Below, piece after piece: positions 1 to 6,353 of a DNA stretch of 6,353 nucleotides. The stretch is from contig RFPX01000079.1 of NCBI GenBank assembly GCA_009925955.1, forward strand, positions 1 to 6,353. Direction: 5' to 3'. Positions within the stretch are counted from its first letter, which is position 1. Each line of letters begins with the position of its first letter. The stretch comes from Betaproteobacteria bacterium (GTDB lineage: Bacteria > Pseudomonadota > Gammaproteobacteria > Burkholderiales > Burkholderiaceae_C). Both the position numbers and the translations under genes were made by a program. The notes beneath the pieces are model-generated. The model searched no databases. It saw nothing but the letters and a program-made list of their open reading frames with translations, and was not told the origin of the DNA.

Positions 1-589
1 CATAGGGAATTGAATCTTTGTCCACCGCAATGGAGCGGCCTGCGGTGAGCGGCACGCCTTGGGCGCCACGGGGGCCGAGGTCCGCATCTGCCGCACTGCG
101 CACTTCTTCGCGGAAGAACACATAGCGCGGGTTGGTCCAGAGCAGTTCCTGCACGCGGTGCGGATTTCGCTGCGCCCACTCCTTGATGCCCGGCCACGAC
201 GCATCGCGCACCAGCCCCTGCTGCAGCACCAACCGGTACTCCGTGACCCGTTCCACCCGGCGCACCGGCAAGCCGCAGTTGTGGGCGATATCGGTGGCCT
301 TGCTGGCCCACGGGGACACGGTTCCCAGCCGGGGCATCACCACCACCCGCGGGCCGGCGGCCTCTTCGGGTGCGTCGTCTTGCAGTTGCCCGTCCAGCAG
401 CGCCGCCACCGCCGCCTGTTCGGCAGCCCCCAGCGGGTGCTTCGGCCACACCCAGTAGACGTGGCGGCTTTGCAGGGCCTGCACCCGGGGGGCGACCGCC
501 TGCACCTGGCGCAAGAGGGCCTGCAAACGGAATTCGGAGTGGGCGGAGCCGCCGAAAACGGCGAATACAGGCAAGGACGGGGCGCTCAT
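1..589 (-). CDS. Chimeric partial ORF: PurL N-terminal domain joined in frame to an MltA (lytic transglycosylase) segment; 3' end beyond window
   Basis: The frame is open from ATG at 589-587 to the left edge (196 codons, no stop). An in-frame TAG at 598-596, three codons upstream, fixes this as the first possible start. Residues 1 to ~120 match the N-terminal domain of phosphoribosylformylglycinamidine synthase (PurL, purine synthesis); the motif GTVSPWASKATDIAHNCGL at residues 89-107 is diagnostic, followed by RRVERVTEYR at 110-119. From about residue 122 the sequence stops resembling PurL and matches MltA, an outer-membrane lytic transglycosylase that cleaves peptidoglycan: NPRYVFFREE at 153-162 and GAQGVPLTAGRSIAVD at 175-190. 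The MltA catalytic Asp would lie further downstream, outside the window. PurL lacks its catalytic and glutaminase domains here, and MltA lacks its signal peptide and first half, so neither activity is expected from this ORF as drawn. A real deletion fusion, a pseudogene or an assembly chimera are all possible. I am confident of both identities but not of the cause. No clear ribosome binding site precedes the start. Confidence 0.85.
   Translation of the reverse strand, partial: MSAPSLPVFAVFGGSAHSEFRLQALLRQVQAVAPRVQALQSRHVYWVWPKHPLGAAEQAAVAALLDGQLQDDAPEEAAGPRVVVMPRLGTVSPWASKATDIAHNCGLPVRRVERVTEYRLVLQQGLVRDASWPGIKEWAQRNPHRVQELLWTNPRYVFFREEVRSAADADLGPRGAQGVPLTAGRSIAVDKDSIPY
212..235 (-). other. 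Approximate PurL/MltA junction
   Basis: The change from PurL-like to MltA-like sequence falls around residues 119-126 of the left-hand ORF, which read R-L-V-L-Q-Q-G-L. PurL proteins carry a YRL-x-L-x-x-G-L type segment after the VERVTEY motif. MltA proteins carry a similar L-x-x-x-G-x-V segment before their next conserved block. Both parents could therefore share short sequence identity here, which blurs the exact breakpoint. The boundary is inferred from remembered family sequences, not from an alignment. Confidence 0.55.
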
Positions 590-609
590 GTTCGGCTAGT
601 TTAAGGTGA

Positions 610-630
610 GCCCAAGGCGCAGCGCCGGGC
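610..630. repeat. GC-rich interrupted palindrome in the divergent intergenic region
   Basis: Arms GCCC (610-613) and GGCGC (616-620) are mirrored by GCGCC (622-626) and GGGC (627-630) around a central A at 621, with AA at 614-615 unpaired. It lies just upstream of the extended -10 element of map and between two divergent genes. It could be an operator-like dyad or a chance product of GC-rich DNA. It does not look like a PurR box, which has an ACGCAAACGTTTGCGT-type core. It has no T-tract, so it is not a terminator. Confidence 0.3.
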
Positions 631-634
631 TGGG

Positions 635-643
635 TGGGATAAT
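635..643 (+). promoter_or_regulatory. Extended -10 promoter for map, giving a leaderless or near-leaderless transcript
   Basis: TG at 635-636, one spacer base, then GATAAT at 638-643 match the extended -10 form TGnTATAAT, with 5 of 6 hexamer positions. The expected transcription start, 6-7 bases past the hexamer, falls at about 649-650, on the A of the map ATG. No TTGACA-like -35 lies 16-18 bases upstream, which extended -10 promoters can tolerate. The only purine-rich bases before the ATG (ACAGG, 645-649) touch the start codon, too close to act as a Shine-Dalgarno site. This agrees with leaderless initiation. Confidence 0.5.
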
Positions 644-649
644 CACAGG

Positions 650-1459
650 ATGTCGTTCACGATCAAGTCCCCTTCCGACATTGAGGGCATGCGCAACGCG
701 GGCCGCTTGGCTTCCGAGGTGCTGGACATGCTGACCGCCCACGTGGTGCCCGGCGTGAGCACCGAGCGCCTGGACCAAATCGCCCACGACTACATCACCC
801 AAGTGCAGCAGGCGATTCCGGCCCCGTTGAACTACACACCTCCGGGCTACATCCCCTATCCGAAGTCGATTTGCACCTCGGTCAACCACCAGATCTGCCA
901 CGGCATCCCCAACGAGCGGCCACTCAAGAGCGGTGACATCGTGAACATCGATGTCACCGTGATCAAGGACGGTTGGCACGGCGACACCAGCCGCATGTTC
1001 GTGGTCGGCGAAGGCTCTATCGCAGCCAAGCGTCTGTGCGCCATCACCTACGACGCCATGTGGCGCGGGATTGCCAAGGTCAAGCCCGGGGCACGGTTGG
1101 GCGACATCGGCCACGCGATCCAGTCCTTTGCGGAAGCCCAAGGCTTTTCCATCGTGCGCGAATTCTGTGGGCACGGGATCGGGCAGAAGTTCCACGAGGA
1201 ACCGCAGGTGCTGCACTACGGCAGGCCCGGAACGCTTGAAGAACTGGTGCCGGGCATGACCTTCACCATCGAGCCGATGATCAACGCGGGGCGGCGCGAG
1301 ATTCGCGAGCTCGGCGACGGTTGGACCATCGTCACCAAGGACCGATCCTTGTCGGCCCAGTGGGAACACACGGTGCTGGTGACCGAGAGCGGATTTGAGG
1401 TGCTGACCTTGTCGGCCGGTTCCCCACCGGCCCCAGCCTTCATCCACACCACGGCCTGA
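650..1459 (+). CDS. map: Methionine aminopeptidase, type I
   Basis: Cytosolic metalloenzyme that removes the initiator methionine from nascent proteins after deformylation, when the second residue is small. At 269 residues it is near the usual length (E. coli about 264) and is complete. The five dimetal ligands are all visible in the expected motifs: D101 (NIDVTV), D112 (GDTSR), H175 (CGHGIG), E208 (FTIEPM) and E239 (QWEHT). The substrate-contacting histidine is H84 in CHGIPN. There is no N-terminal zinc-finger extension, so it is the short bacterial class. The start at 650 is supported by family alignment (MSFTIKSPSDIEGMRNAG-like N-terminus) and by the promoter directly before it. The tail after VLTLS (about residues 256-269) is rich in Pro, Ala and Ser and is unlikely to be structured. 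It heads a co-directional run with glnD, whose start lies 12 bases downstream; this order is common in Burkholderiales. rpsB, often beside map, is not in the window. Confidence 0.97.
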   Translation: MSFTIKSPSDIEGMRNAGRLASEVLDMLTAHVVPGVSTERLDQIAHDYITQVQQAIPAPLNYTPPGYIPYPKSICTSVNHQICHGIPNERPLKSGDIVNIDVTVIKDGWHGDTSRMFVVGEGSIAAKRLCAITYDAMWRGIAKVKPGARLGDIGHAIQSFAEAQGFSIVREFCGHGIGQKFHEEPQVLHYGRPGTLEELVPGMTFTIEPMINAGRREIRELGDGWTIVTKDRSLSAQWEHTVLVTESGFEVLTLSAGSPPAPAFIHTTA

Positions 1460-1461
1460 GG
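1458..1461 (+). promoter_or_regulatory. Probable Shine-Dalgarno for glnD overlapping the map stop codon
   Basis: GAGG at 1458-1461 overlaps the last two bases of the map TGA and lies 10 bases before the glnD GTG at 1472. The spacing is slightly long but usable. Its position means ribosomes terminating on map uncover or occupy the site, which fits translational coupling of glnD to map. Together with the GTG start this would tend to keep GlnD expression low. Confidence 0.4.
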
Positions 1462-1471
1462 CCCGCCCCGC

Positions 1472-4096
1472 GTGGACACTTCCCGCGCCCGCATCGCCGA
1501 ACTGCGACAGGCCCACCGCAGCCACCAGCAGGCCCTCACCGACGCCTTCGCCCAGAAGCGTCCCAGCGCCGCGGCCACCCGCTTGCTCTTGCGCGGGCTG
1601 GCCCAAGGAACCGACCGCACCCTGGCTGCGCTGGCGCAGACCACCGGTCTATCACCCGAGGTGGCCCTCGTCGCGGTGGGCGGCTACGGGCGTGCCGCCC
1701 TGTTTCCGCATTCGGATGTGGACGTGCTGCTCTTGGTGCCCAGCCGCCTCGAGGGCGATTCAGTGGTGCAGGACGGCATCAGCGCCTTCATCACCGCCTG
1801 CTGGGATTGCGGCCTGGAAATCGGCTCGTCGGTGCGCACGCCCGAGCAGTGCGCCCAGGAGGCCCAGCGCGACGTGACCATCCAAACGGCGATGCTGGAG
1901 TCGCGGCGGGTGTTTGGGCCGACCAAGCTGGTACAGGCCTTTCAGCAGGCCACCAGCGCCGTGATGGACCCGGCAGCCTTTCTGCGCGCCAAGACGCTGG
2001 AGATGTACCAGCGCCACCAAAAGTACGAGGACACCCCCTACTCCCTGGAGCCCAACTGCAAGGAAAGCCCCGGAGGCCTGCGCGACCTGCAGGTGCTGTT
2101 GTGGGTGGCCCGTGCAGCCGGTTATGGGCGCAGCTGGGCGGAGTTGGCTGCCAATGGGGTCATCACGCGGTTTGAGGCGCGGCAGATCGAGCGCAACCAA
2201 GCCACCCTGACCACCATTCGCGCCTGGCTGCATGTGGTGGCCAAGCGCCGTGAAGACCGCCTGGTGTTTGACCTGCAGACCCAGCTCGCCGAACGCATGG
2301 GCCTGCAGCCCGCGCGCGGCCAGCGCGTCTCGGAAGCCCTGATGAAGCGCTACTACTGGGCGGCCAAGGCGGTTGTGCAGCTCAATGAAATCGTGATGCA
2401 GGAGGTGCAGGAACGGATCGCCGGCTCTCGTGATGTGCCCATGCGGGCGTTGACGCCCGACTTTCTGGACCGCGGGGGCTTGTTGGAGGTCGCCCGCGAT
2501 GACCTGTACCGCGAGCGCCCCTCGGCCATCCTGGAAACCTTCAGCGTTTACCAACGCACCTTGGGCATCAAGGGTCTGTCGGCCCGCACACGCCGCGCCC
2601 TGTACAACGCGCGCTCGTTGATGGATGCGGCGTTTCGCCGCCACCCGGAACATCGGCAGCAGTTCTTGGACATCCTGCAGTACCCCGGAGGCGGACAGAC
2701 CCATACCCTGCGCCTGATGAACCAAACCAGCGTTCTGGGCCGCACGCTGTGGGTGTTCCGGCGCATCGTGGGACAGATGCAGCACGACCTGTTTCACGTG
2801 TACACGGTGGACCAGCACATCCTCATGGTGGTGCGCAATGTGCGGCGGTTCTTCGTGCCTGAACACGCCCACGAGTACAGCTTCTGTTCCAACCTGGCCG
2901 CAGGCTTCGACCGGCCCTGGGTTTTGGTGGTGGCGGCGCTGTTCCATGATGTGGCCAAGGGTCGCGGAGGCGACCATTCACAACTGGGATCCACCGAGGT
3001 TCGCCGCTTTTGCCGCGACCACGGCATCGACGCGCAGGACACGCGCCTCATCGACTTTCTGGTTCGCGAGCACCTGACGATGAGCCGCATCGCGCAAAAG
3101 GAAGACCTGTCGGACCCGGATGTGATCAACGCTTTTGCCAAAACGGTTCGCGACGTGCGCAGCCTCACGGCCCTGTACCTGCTCACGGTGGCAGACATCC
3201 GGGGTACCAGCCCCAAGGTGTGGAACGGCTGGAAGGGCAAGTTGCTGGAAGACCTGTTTCGTGCCACCCGCCGTGCCTTGGGCGGCGAGCCGCCTGGGGC
3301 CTTGGCCGAAGTCGAGACCCGCAAGGCCGAGGCACGCAGCCTCCTGGCCTTGGCCTCGCAACTGCCGGGCACCGAAAAGCCGCTGTGGGAAACCCTGGAG
3401 GTGAGTTACTTTGCGCGGCACGAGGCGGCAGACCTGGCCTGGCATGCCCGGGCGCTGTGGCGCCACCTGCAAACCCAGACACCCGTGGTCAACGCCCGCG
3501 CTTCTTCGGTGGGCGAAGGCCTGCAAGTCCTCGTCTACAGCCCCGACCGGGCCGACCTGTTTGCACGCATCTGCGGCTACTTCGACAACGCCGGCTTCAA
3601 CATCCTGGATGCCAAGGTGCACACCACGCGCCAGGGCTATGCCCTGGATACCTTTGAGGTGGTACAGGCCCATGCCGGCCACCGCGCCGATGTGGCCAGC
3701 GCCCACCGCGACCTGATCGCCCTGGTGGAACACCAGCTCGCCGCTGCGGTTTCGTCGACAGAGCCCCTGCCCGCGCCGGCACAGGGGCGTTTGTCGCGCC
3801 GGGTGCGCAGCTTCCCTGTCACCCCTCGCGTGTCCCTGCGTCCGGATGAACGCGGACAACGCTACCTGTTGTCGGTCAGCACCAGCGACCGCGCCGGGCT
3901 GCTCTACTCCATTGCCCGCGTGCTGGCCCAGCACCGCATCAACCTGGAGTTGGCCAAGGTCATCACCCTGGGAGAACGGGTGGAAGACACCTTTGTCGTC
4001 ACCGGCGACGCCTTGCGTCACGCGCGCACGCAGCTGCAAATCGAAAGCGAGTTGCTCGACGCGGCGGGGGCAGCGCGCCCCGCCGTGGCCGCATGA
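1472..4096 (+). CDS. glnD: Bifunctional [protein-PII] uridylyltransferase / uridylyl-removing enzyme
   Basis: Primary nitrogen sensor. At low glutamine it uridylylates PII proteins (GlnB/GlnK); at high glutamine it removes UMP, thereby controlling glutamine synthetase adenylylation and NtrBC. The 874 residues are full length for the family. Domains in order: nucleotidyltransferase with GGYGR at 70-74 and the metal-binding pair D82/D84 in HSDVD; the conserved KESPGGLRDLQ block at 197-207; the HD hydrolase domain with HVYTVDQH at 442-449, the HD pair at 492-493 and DHS at 501-503; then two C-terminal ACT domains that bind glutamine, at about 683-760 (starting GLQVLVYSPDRADLFARI) and about 797-870 (RYLLSVSTSDRAGLLYSIA). 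The GTG start is the first in the frame and gives the expected N-terminus. One oddity: the usual acidic residue two places after GGYGR is Ala here (GGYGRAALFPHSD), which may be a lineage variant. It follows map by 12 bases and precedes mnmH by 4, so it is probably co-transcribed. The protein is cytosolic. Confidence 0.97.
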   Translation: MDTSRARIAELRQAHRSHQQALTDAFAQKRPSAAATRLLLRGLAQGTDRTLAALAQTTGLSPEVALVAVGGYGRAALFPHSDVDVLLLVPSRLEGDSVVQDGISAFITACWDCGLEIGSSVRTPEQCAQEAQRDVTIQTAMLESRRVFGPTKLVQAFQQATSAVMDPAAFLRAKTLEMYQRHQKYEDTPYSLEPNCKESPGGLRDLQVLLWVARAAGYGRSWAELAANGVITRFEARQIERNQATLTTIRAWLHVVAKRREDRLVFDLQTQLAERMGLQPARGQRVSEALMKRYYWAAKAVVQLNEIVMQEVQERIAGSRDVPMRALTPDFLDRGGLLEVARDDLYRERPSAILETFSVYQRTLGIKGLSARTRRALYNARSLMDAAFRRHPEHRQQFLDILQYPGGGQTHTLRLMNQTSVLGRTLWVFRRIVGQMQHDLFHVYTVDQHILMVVRNVRRFFVPEHAHEYSFCSNLAAGFDRPWVLVVAALFHDVAKGRGGDHSQLGSTEVRRFCRDHGIDAQDTRLIDFLVREHLTMSRIAQKEDLSDPDVINAFAKTVRDVRSLTALYLLTVADIRGTSPKVWNGWKGKLLEDLFRATRRALGGEPPGALAEVETRKAEARSLLALASQLPGTEKPLWETLEVSYFARHEAADLAWHARALWRHLQTQTPVVNARASSVGEGLQVLVYSPDRADLFARICGYFDNAGFNILDAKVHTTRQGYALDTFEVVQAHAGHRADVASAHRDLIALVEHQLAAAVSSTEPLPAPAQGRLSRRVRSFPVTPRVSLRPDERGQRYLLSVSTSDRAGLLYSIARVLAQHRINLELAKVITLGERVEDTFVVTGDALRHARTQLQIESELLDAAGAARPAVAA

Positions 4097-4100
4097 ATCC

Positions 4101-5204
4101 ATGGCCGTTCGTGTGATTTCGGTCCGCGAGGCCCTGGACCCGCAAACCCGCTGGGACGCTGTGCTGGACGCCCGGTCGCCCGCCGAGTTTGCGCTGGACC
4201 GATGGCCAGGCGCGCAAAGCTGGCCCGTGTTGGACGACGACGAGCGGCGCCTGGTGGGCACCGAGTACAAGCAAATCTCGGCATTCGACGCCCGCAAGCG
4301 GGGGGCGGCGATGGTGGCACGGCGCATCGCCGACCTGCTCGATGCCCACAGCGCCAGCTTGCCCCGGGACTGGCAGCCCCTGGTGTACTGCTGGCGTGGC
4401 GGCCAACGCAGCGGCACCCTGGCCTGGTTTTTGGACCAAGTGGGCTTTCGGGTGCACCTGCTCAAAGGTGGCTACAAGGCGTTTCGCTGCGTCGTGCGCG
4501 AAGACCTGGACACCCTGCCCAACCCCCTCCGATTCGTGGTGATCGGCGGACGCACCGGCAGTGGCAAGAGCCGCCTGCTGCAGACCCTGGCCGCGCATGG
4601 CGCGCAGGTGCTGGACCTGGAGTCGCTGGCCTGCCACAGGGGCTCGGTCTTGGGCGCCTTGCCCGGACAGCCCCAACCCAGCCAAAAGCAATTCGAAACC
4701 CGTGTATGGCAGGCCTTGCGCGGCTTTGACCCCCTGCGCCCCGTGTTTGTGGAAAGCGAGAGCCGCAAGATCGGCGCGGTGCAGGTGCCCCAAGCGCTGA
4801 TCCTGCGCATGCGCCAGCACGGCCGCGTGGGCCTGGTGGACATGCCGCTGCCGGCCCGGGTACACCTGTTGCTCGAGGACTATGCGCACTTCTCACAGGA
4901 TGTGCCGGGCTTTGGCGCCCTGTTGGAACACTTTGTCGAGCTTCGCGGGCGTGAGCGCGTCTTGCGCTGGAAGGCGATGGCCGAGCAGGGGCGCTGGGCT
5001 GAGGTCTTCGAGGAACTGGTGTGCGAACACTACGACCCGCTGTACGGCCGGTCGATGGACCAGAACTACAGTGGCATGGCCCAAGCGCTGCCCATCATGC
5101 TGCGCGACGGGGGCGCACTGGCCCTCAAGGAAGCCGCGCAAGAGCTGATCGCTCAAGAGAGCGCCCTGGTCGAACCCTTCGAGCCCGTCGCCCCGCGCCG
5201 CTAG
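4101..5204 (+). CDS. mnmH: tRNA 2-selenouridine synthase (MnmH/SelU/YbbB)
   Basis: Replaces sulfur with selenium at the wobble 2-thiouridine (U34) of tRNA-Lys, -Glu and -Gln using selenophosphate; the family also geranylates the 2-thio group as an intermediate. The 367 residues are close to E. coli SelU (about 364). The N-terminal rhodanese domain holds DARSPAEF at 23-30 and the catalytic C97 in YCWRGGQRSG, the same residue number as the essential cysteine in E. coli. The C-terminal P-loop domain has a Walker A at 150-157 (GRTGSGKS), then a DLESLACHRGS block and a late YDPLY motif, all typical of the family. The ATG at 4101 was chosen because the frame upstream lies wholly inside glnD and the protein starts at the normal family position. 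It begins 4 bases after the glnD stop with no good Shine-Dalgarno, so translation probably depends on ribosomes finishing glnD. Its presence implies that the genome also encodes a selenophosphate synthetase (SelD), which is not in this window. Confidence 0.95.
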   Translation: MAVRVISVREALDPQTRWDAVLDARSPAEFALDRWPGAQSWPVLDDDERRLVGTEYKQISAFDARKRGAAMVARRIADLLDAHSASLPRDWQPLVYCWRGGQRSGTLAWFLDQVGFRVHLLKGGYKAFRCVVREDLDTLPNPLRFVVIGGRTGSGKSRLLQTLAAHGAQVLDLESLACHRGSVLGALPGQPQPSQKQFETRVWQALRGFDPLRPVFVESESRKIGAVQVPQALILRMRQHGRVGLVDMPLPARVHLLLEDYAHFSQDVPGFGALLEHFVELRGRERVLRWKAMAEQGRWAEVFEELVCEHYDPLYGRSMDQNYSGMAQALPIMLRDGGALALKEAAQELIAQESALVEPFEPVAPRR

Positions 5205-5262
5205 GCAGATCGGCGGGGCTGCCACCCACCGGCGCGCGGCTGCGCTGCCCCCCGAGGACCGG

Positions 5263-6353
5263 TCAAACGTCCTTCCAGTTCACCCGGGTGGCCTCATGCC
5301 CTTCACCGGGCAGTGCCTTGTCCCGAACGATGCTGTTGACGATCCGGGATTGCGGTTCCAAAGCCCGAGGATCGTGCGGCGACGCCAGGTCTTCTGGAAC
5401 CGCCGCATTGGATGGCAGCTGTTGGCCACCTTTGTCGAGCCACTGCGCCTTGGGGTCGACAGGTCCTGCGACCGACCCTTTTTTGAGGGCCGACTTGCCA
5501 GCAGGCGCATCGGCGGCCAAGGGCTCATGACCAGGGTTGGGGGTGGCCCAACGCTCGCCCTTGAGAGCATCTTTCGTGAGGCTGGGGTCGCCGCCATACT
5601 TCAGCATATGCGCCGCGTAGTTGATGTCCTCGGACACCATGCTGTCGAACTCGCCCGCGTAGCCCTGCCACTGCGCGACCAGATCCAGGGTCTCCTGCCA
5701 TGCGTCGGCACTGTCGGTCTCGCCCGCAGCGCGTTGGCTGGTGATCTTGGATTCCAGACGGCTGTGCAGCTGTGTGGCGGTATCGCCACCCACCAGGGCC
5801 AGCAAATCGGTGGACGCGGCCTGGGCACTGGCGTGCCAATCCTTGACCTGCTGCAGTTCATCGGCCGTGAGCTTGCCGCCATTGGCAAACTTGCTGGACA
5901 GCGCTTCCACGCTGGGCTTGCCCTCATCTGAAGCGCGGTACTGGTCCATCGCAGACTTCAGGGACTCGGTCTGCGACTGAGCCGTTTGGACGAAGACACC
6001 CACCGCCAGATCATCCTTCAGGTAGGCCAACTGCGCTTTGAGGTCCCCCAGGGACAGCATCGCCTTGCCCGCGAGTTGATCGGCCAGATGGGCCCTCACG
6101 TTGTCCACGATGGAAGCGGCCCAATCCTGGCTCAGGCTCTTGCCCACCTGGCGTTGCAGGTTGCGCTCCACCGCGCCAACGAAGGCCTCCGCCACCGCAC
6201 GGTTTTTGGCCTCCAACTTGCTGGCCCGCGTGAACAGGCTGACCAGCTTGGTGACAAAAGCCGAGCGGGCTTTGATGCTGCCATCGTCGCTCAGCCGAAC
6301 CTGACTGCTGTCGGCCTTGTCGAGCGATCGGGTTAAGCGCTGAAAGGCGTCAA
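5263..6353 (-). CDS. Hypothetical protein, 3' part; 5' end beyond window
   Basis: The frame is open from the right edge to TGA at 5265-5263, giving 362 visible residues. A TTG at 6216 could serve as a start, but the frame continues upstream without a stop and keeps the same protein-like composition, so the gene most likely begins outside the window. I do not recognise the family. The visible part is hydrophilic and looks mostly alpha-helical, rich in Ala, Leu, Lys, Gln, Asp and Ser, with amphipathic stretches (for example ASKLEAKNRAVAEAFVGAVE and LGDLKAQLAYLKDDLAVGVF). No membrane segment, signal peptide, metal-binding motif or nucleotide-binding motif is visible. A conserved-looking helical block around EDINYAAHMLKYGG is followed by a likely disordered tail of about 100 residues rich in Pro, Ala, Lys and Gly (ADAPAGKSALKKGS), ending in NWKDV. 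It converges on mnmH with 58 bases between stops and appears unrelated to it. A structural, secreted or effector-like protein is possible but not shown. Confidence 0.75.
   Translation of the reverse strand, partial: DAFQRLTRSLDKADSSQVRLSDDGSIKARSAFVTKLVSLFTRASKLEAKNRAVAEAFVGAVERNLQRQVGKSLSQDWAASIVDNVRAHLADQLAGKAMLSLGDLKAQLAYLKDDLAVGVFVQTAQSQTESLKSAMDQYRASDEGKPSVEALSSKFANGGKLTADELQQVKDWHASAQAASTDLLALVGGDTATQLHSRLESKITSQRAAGETDSADAWQETLDLVAQWQGYAGEFDSMVSEDINYAAHMLKYGGDPSLTKDALKGERWATPNPGHEPLAADAPAGKSALKKGSVAGPVDPKAQWLDKGGQQLPSNAAVPEDLASPHDPRALEPQSRIVNSIVRDKALPGEGHEATRVNWKDV

Noticed and set aside
598..603. Minus-strand -10-like TAAACT upstream of the purL-like start
   Set aside because: Only 4 of 6 positions match TATAAT and there is no -35 at a suitable distance, so it is too weak to annotate as a promoter.
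59..604. Plus-strand open frame (181 codons) opposite the PurL-MltA ORF
   Set aside because: The minus strand carries clear PurL and MltA motifs across the same bases; the plus-strand translation is His/Arg/Pro-rich and has no motif.
596..1606. Long minus-strand open frame (336 codons) opposite map and the start of glnD
   Set aside because: The plus strand here encodes map with every active-site residue intact. The antisense translation shows no family motif and is a typical GC-rich shadow frame.
1760..2977. Minus-strand open frame (405 codons) inside glnD
   Set aside because: Antisense to the conserved GlnD catalytic and HD domains; its His/Gln/Gly-rich translation is typical of reverse-frame noise.
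3846..4100. Upstream extension of the mnmH frame inside glnD
   Set aside because: It overlaps the second ACT domain of GlnD and would add about 85 residues not found in MnmH proteins; the ATG at 4101 gives the normal N-terminus.
2978..4465. Long minus-strand open frame (495 codons) opposite the 3' half of glnD and the start of mnmH
   Set aside because: It crosses the junction of two well-supported plus-strand genes and its translation is Arg/Ala/Gln/Gly-rich without recognisable domains, so it is a shadow of GC-rich coding sequence.
5205..5262. Possible bidirectional terminator between mnmH and the convergent unknown gene
   Set aside because: GC-rich complementary pieces exist (CGGGGC near the start, GCCCCCCG near the end), but the pairing is imperfect with a long loop and there is no T-tract on either strand, so I could not support a terminator.
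5263..6216. TTG at 6216 as the start of the right-hand gene
   Set aside because: The frame stays open upstream to the window edge with the same helical, charged composition, so a start outside the window is more likely.

Overview
The window is GC-rich and looks like an ordinary chromosomal stretch from a betaproteobacterium of the Burkholderiales, probably Comamonadaceae-like. The base composition, the protein sequences and the co-directional map-glnD order support this. The placement is made by eye from protein resemblance, not from a database search.

Layout from left to right. (1) Positions 1-589, minus strand: the 5' part of an open frame that runs off the left edge. Its first ~120 residues are the N-terminal (PurS-like) domain of the purine-synthesis enzyme PurL. 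Its last ~75 visible residues are an internal part of a lytic murein transglycosylase of the MltA family. The two are joined in one frame with no stop between them. This is the strangest thing in the window; it is either a genomic rearrangement or an assembly join. (2) Positions 590-649: a short divergent intergenic region with an extended -10 promoter so close to map that the transcript should be leaderless or nearly so, plus a GC-rich palindrome. (3) Positions 650-5204, plus strand: a tightly packed three-gene run: map (methionine aminopeptidase), glnD (PII uridylyltransferase/uridylyl-removing enzyme, GTG start) and mnmH/selU (tRNA 2-selenouridine synthase). The gaps are 12 and 4 bases, so the run is probably one transcription unit with translational coupling. 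(4) Positions 5263-6353, minus strand: the 3' part of an unrecognised, mostly helical, probably soluble protein gene that converges on mnmH and is open at the right edge.

The three plus-strand genes are housekeeping functions: N-terminal methionine removal, nitrogen-status signalling through PII, and wobble-uridine selenation. All visible catalytic motifs are intact. I saw no RNA gene, insertion sequence, CRISPR array or attachment site. I found no convincing new multi-gene system; the PurL-MltA junction and the unknown right-hand gene deserve follow-up.
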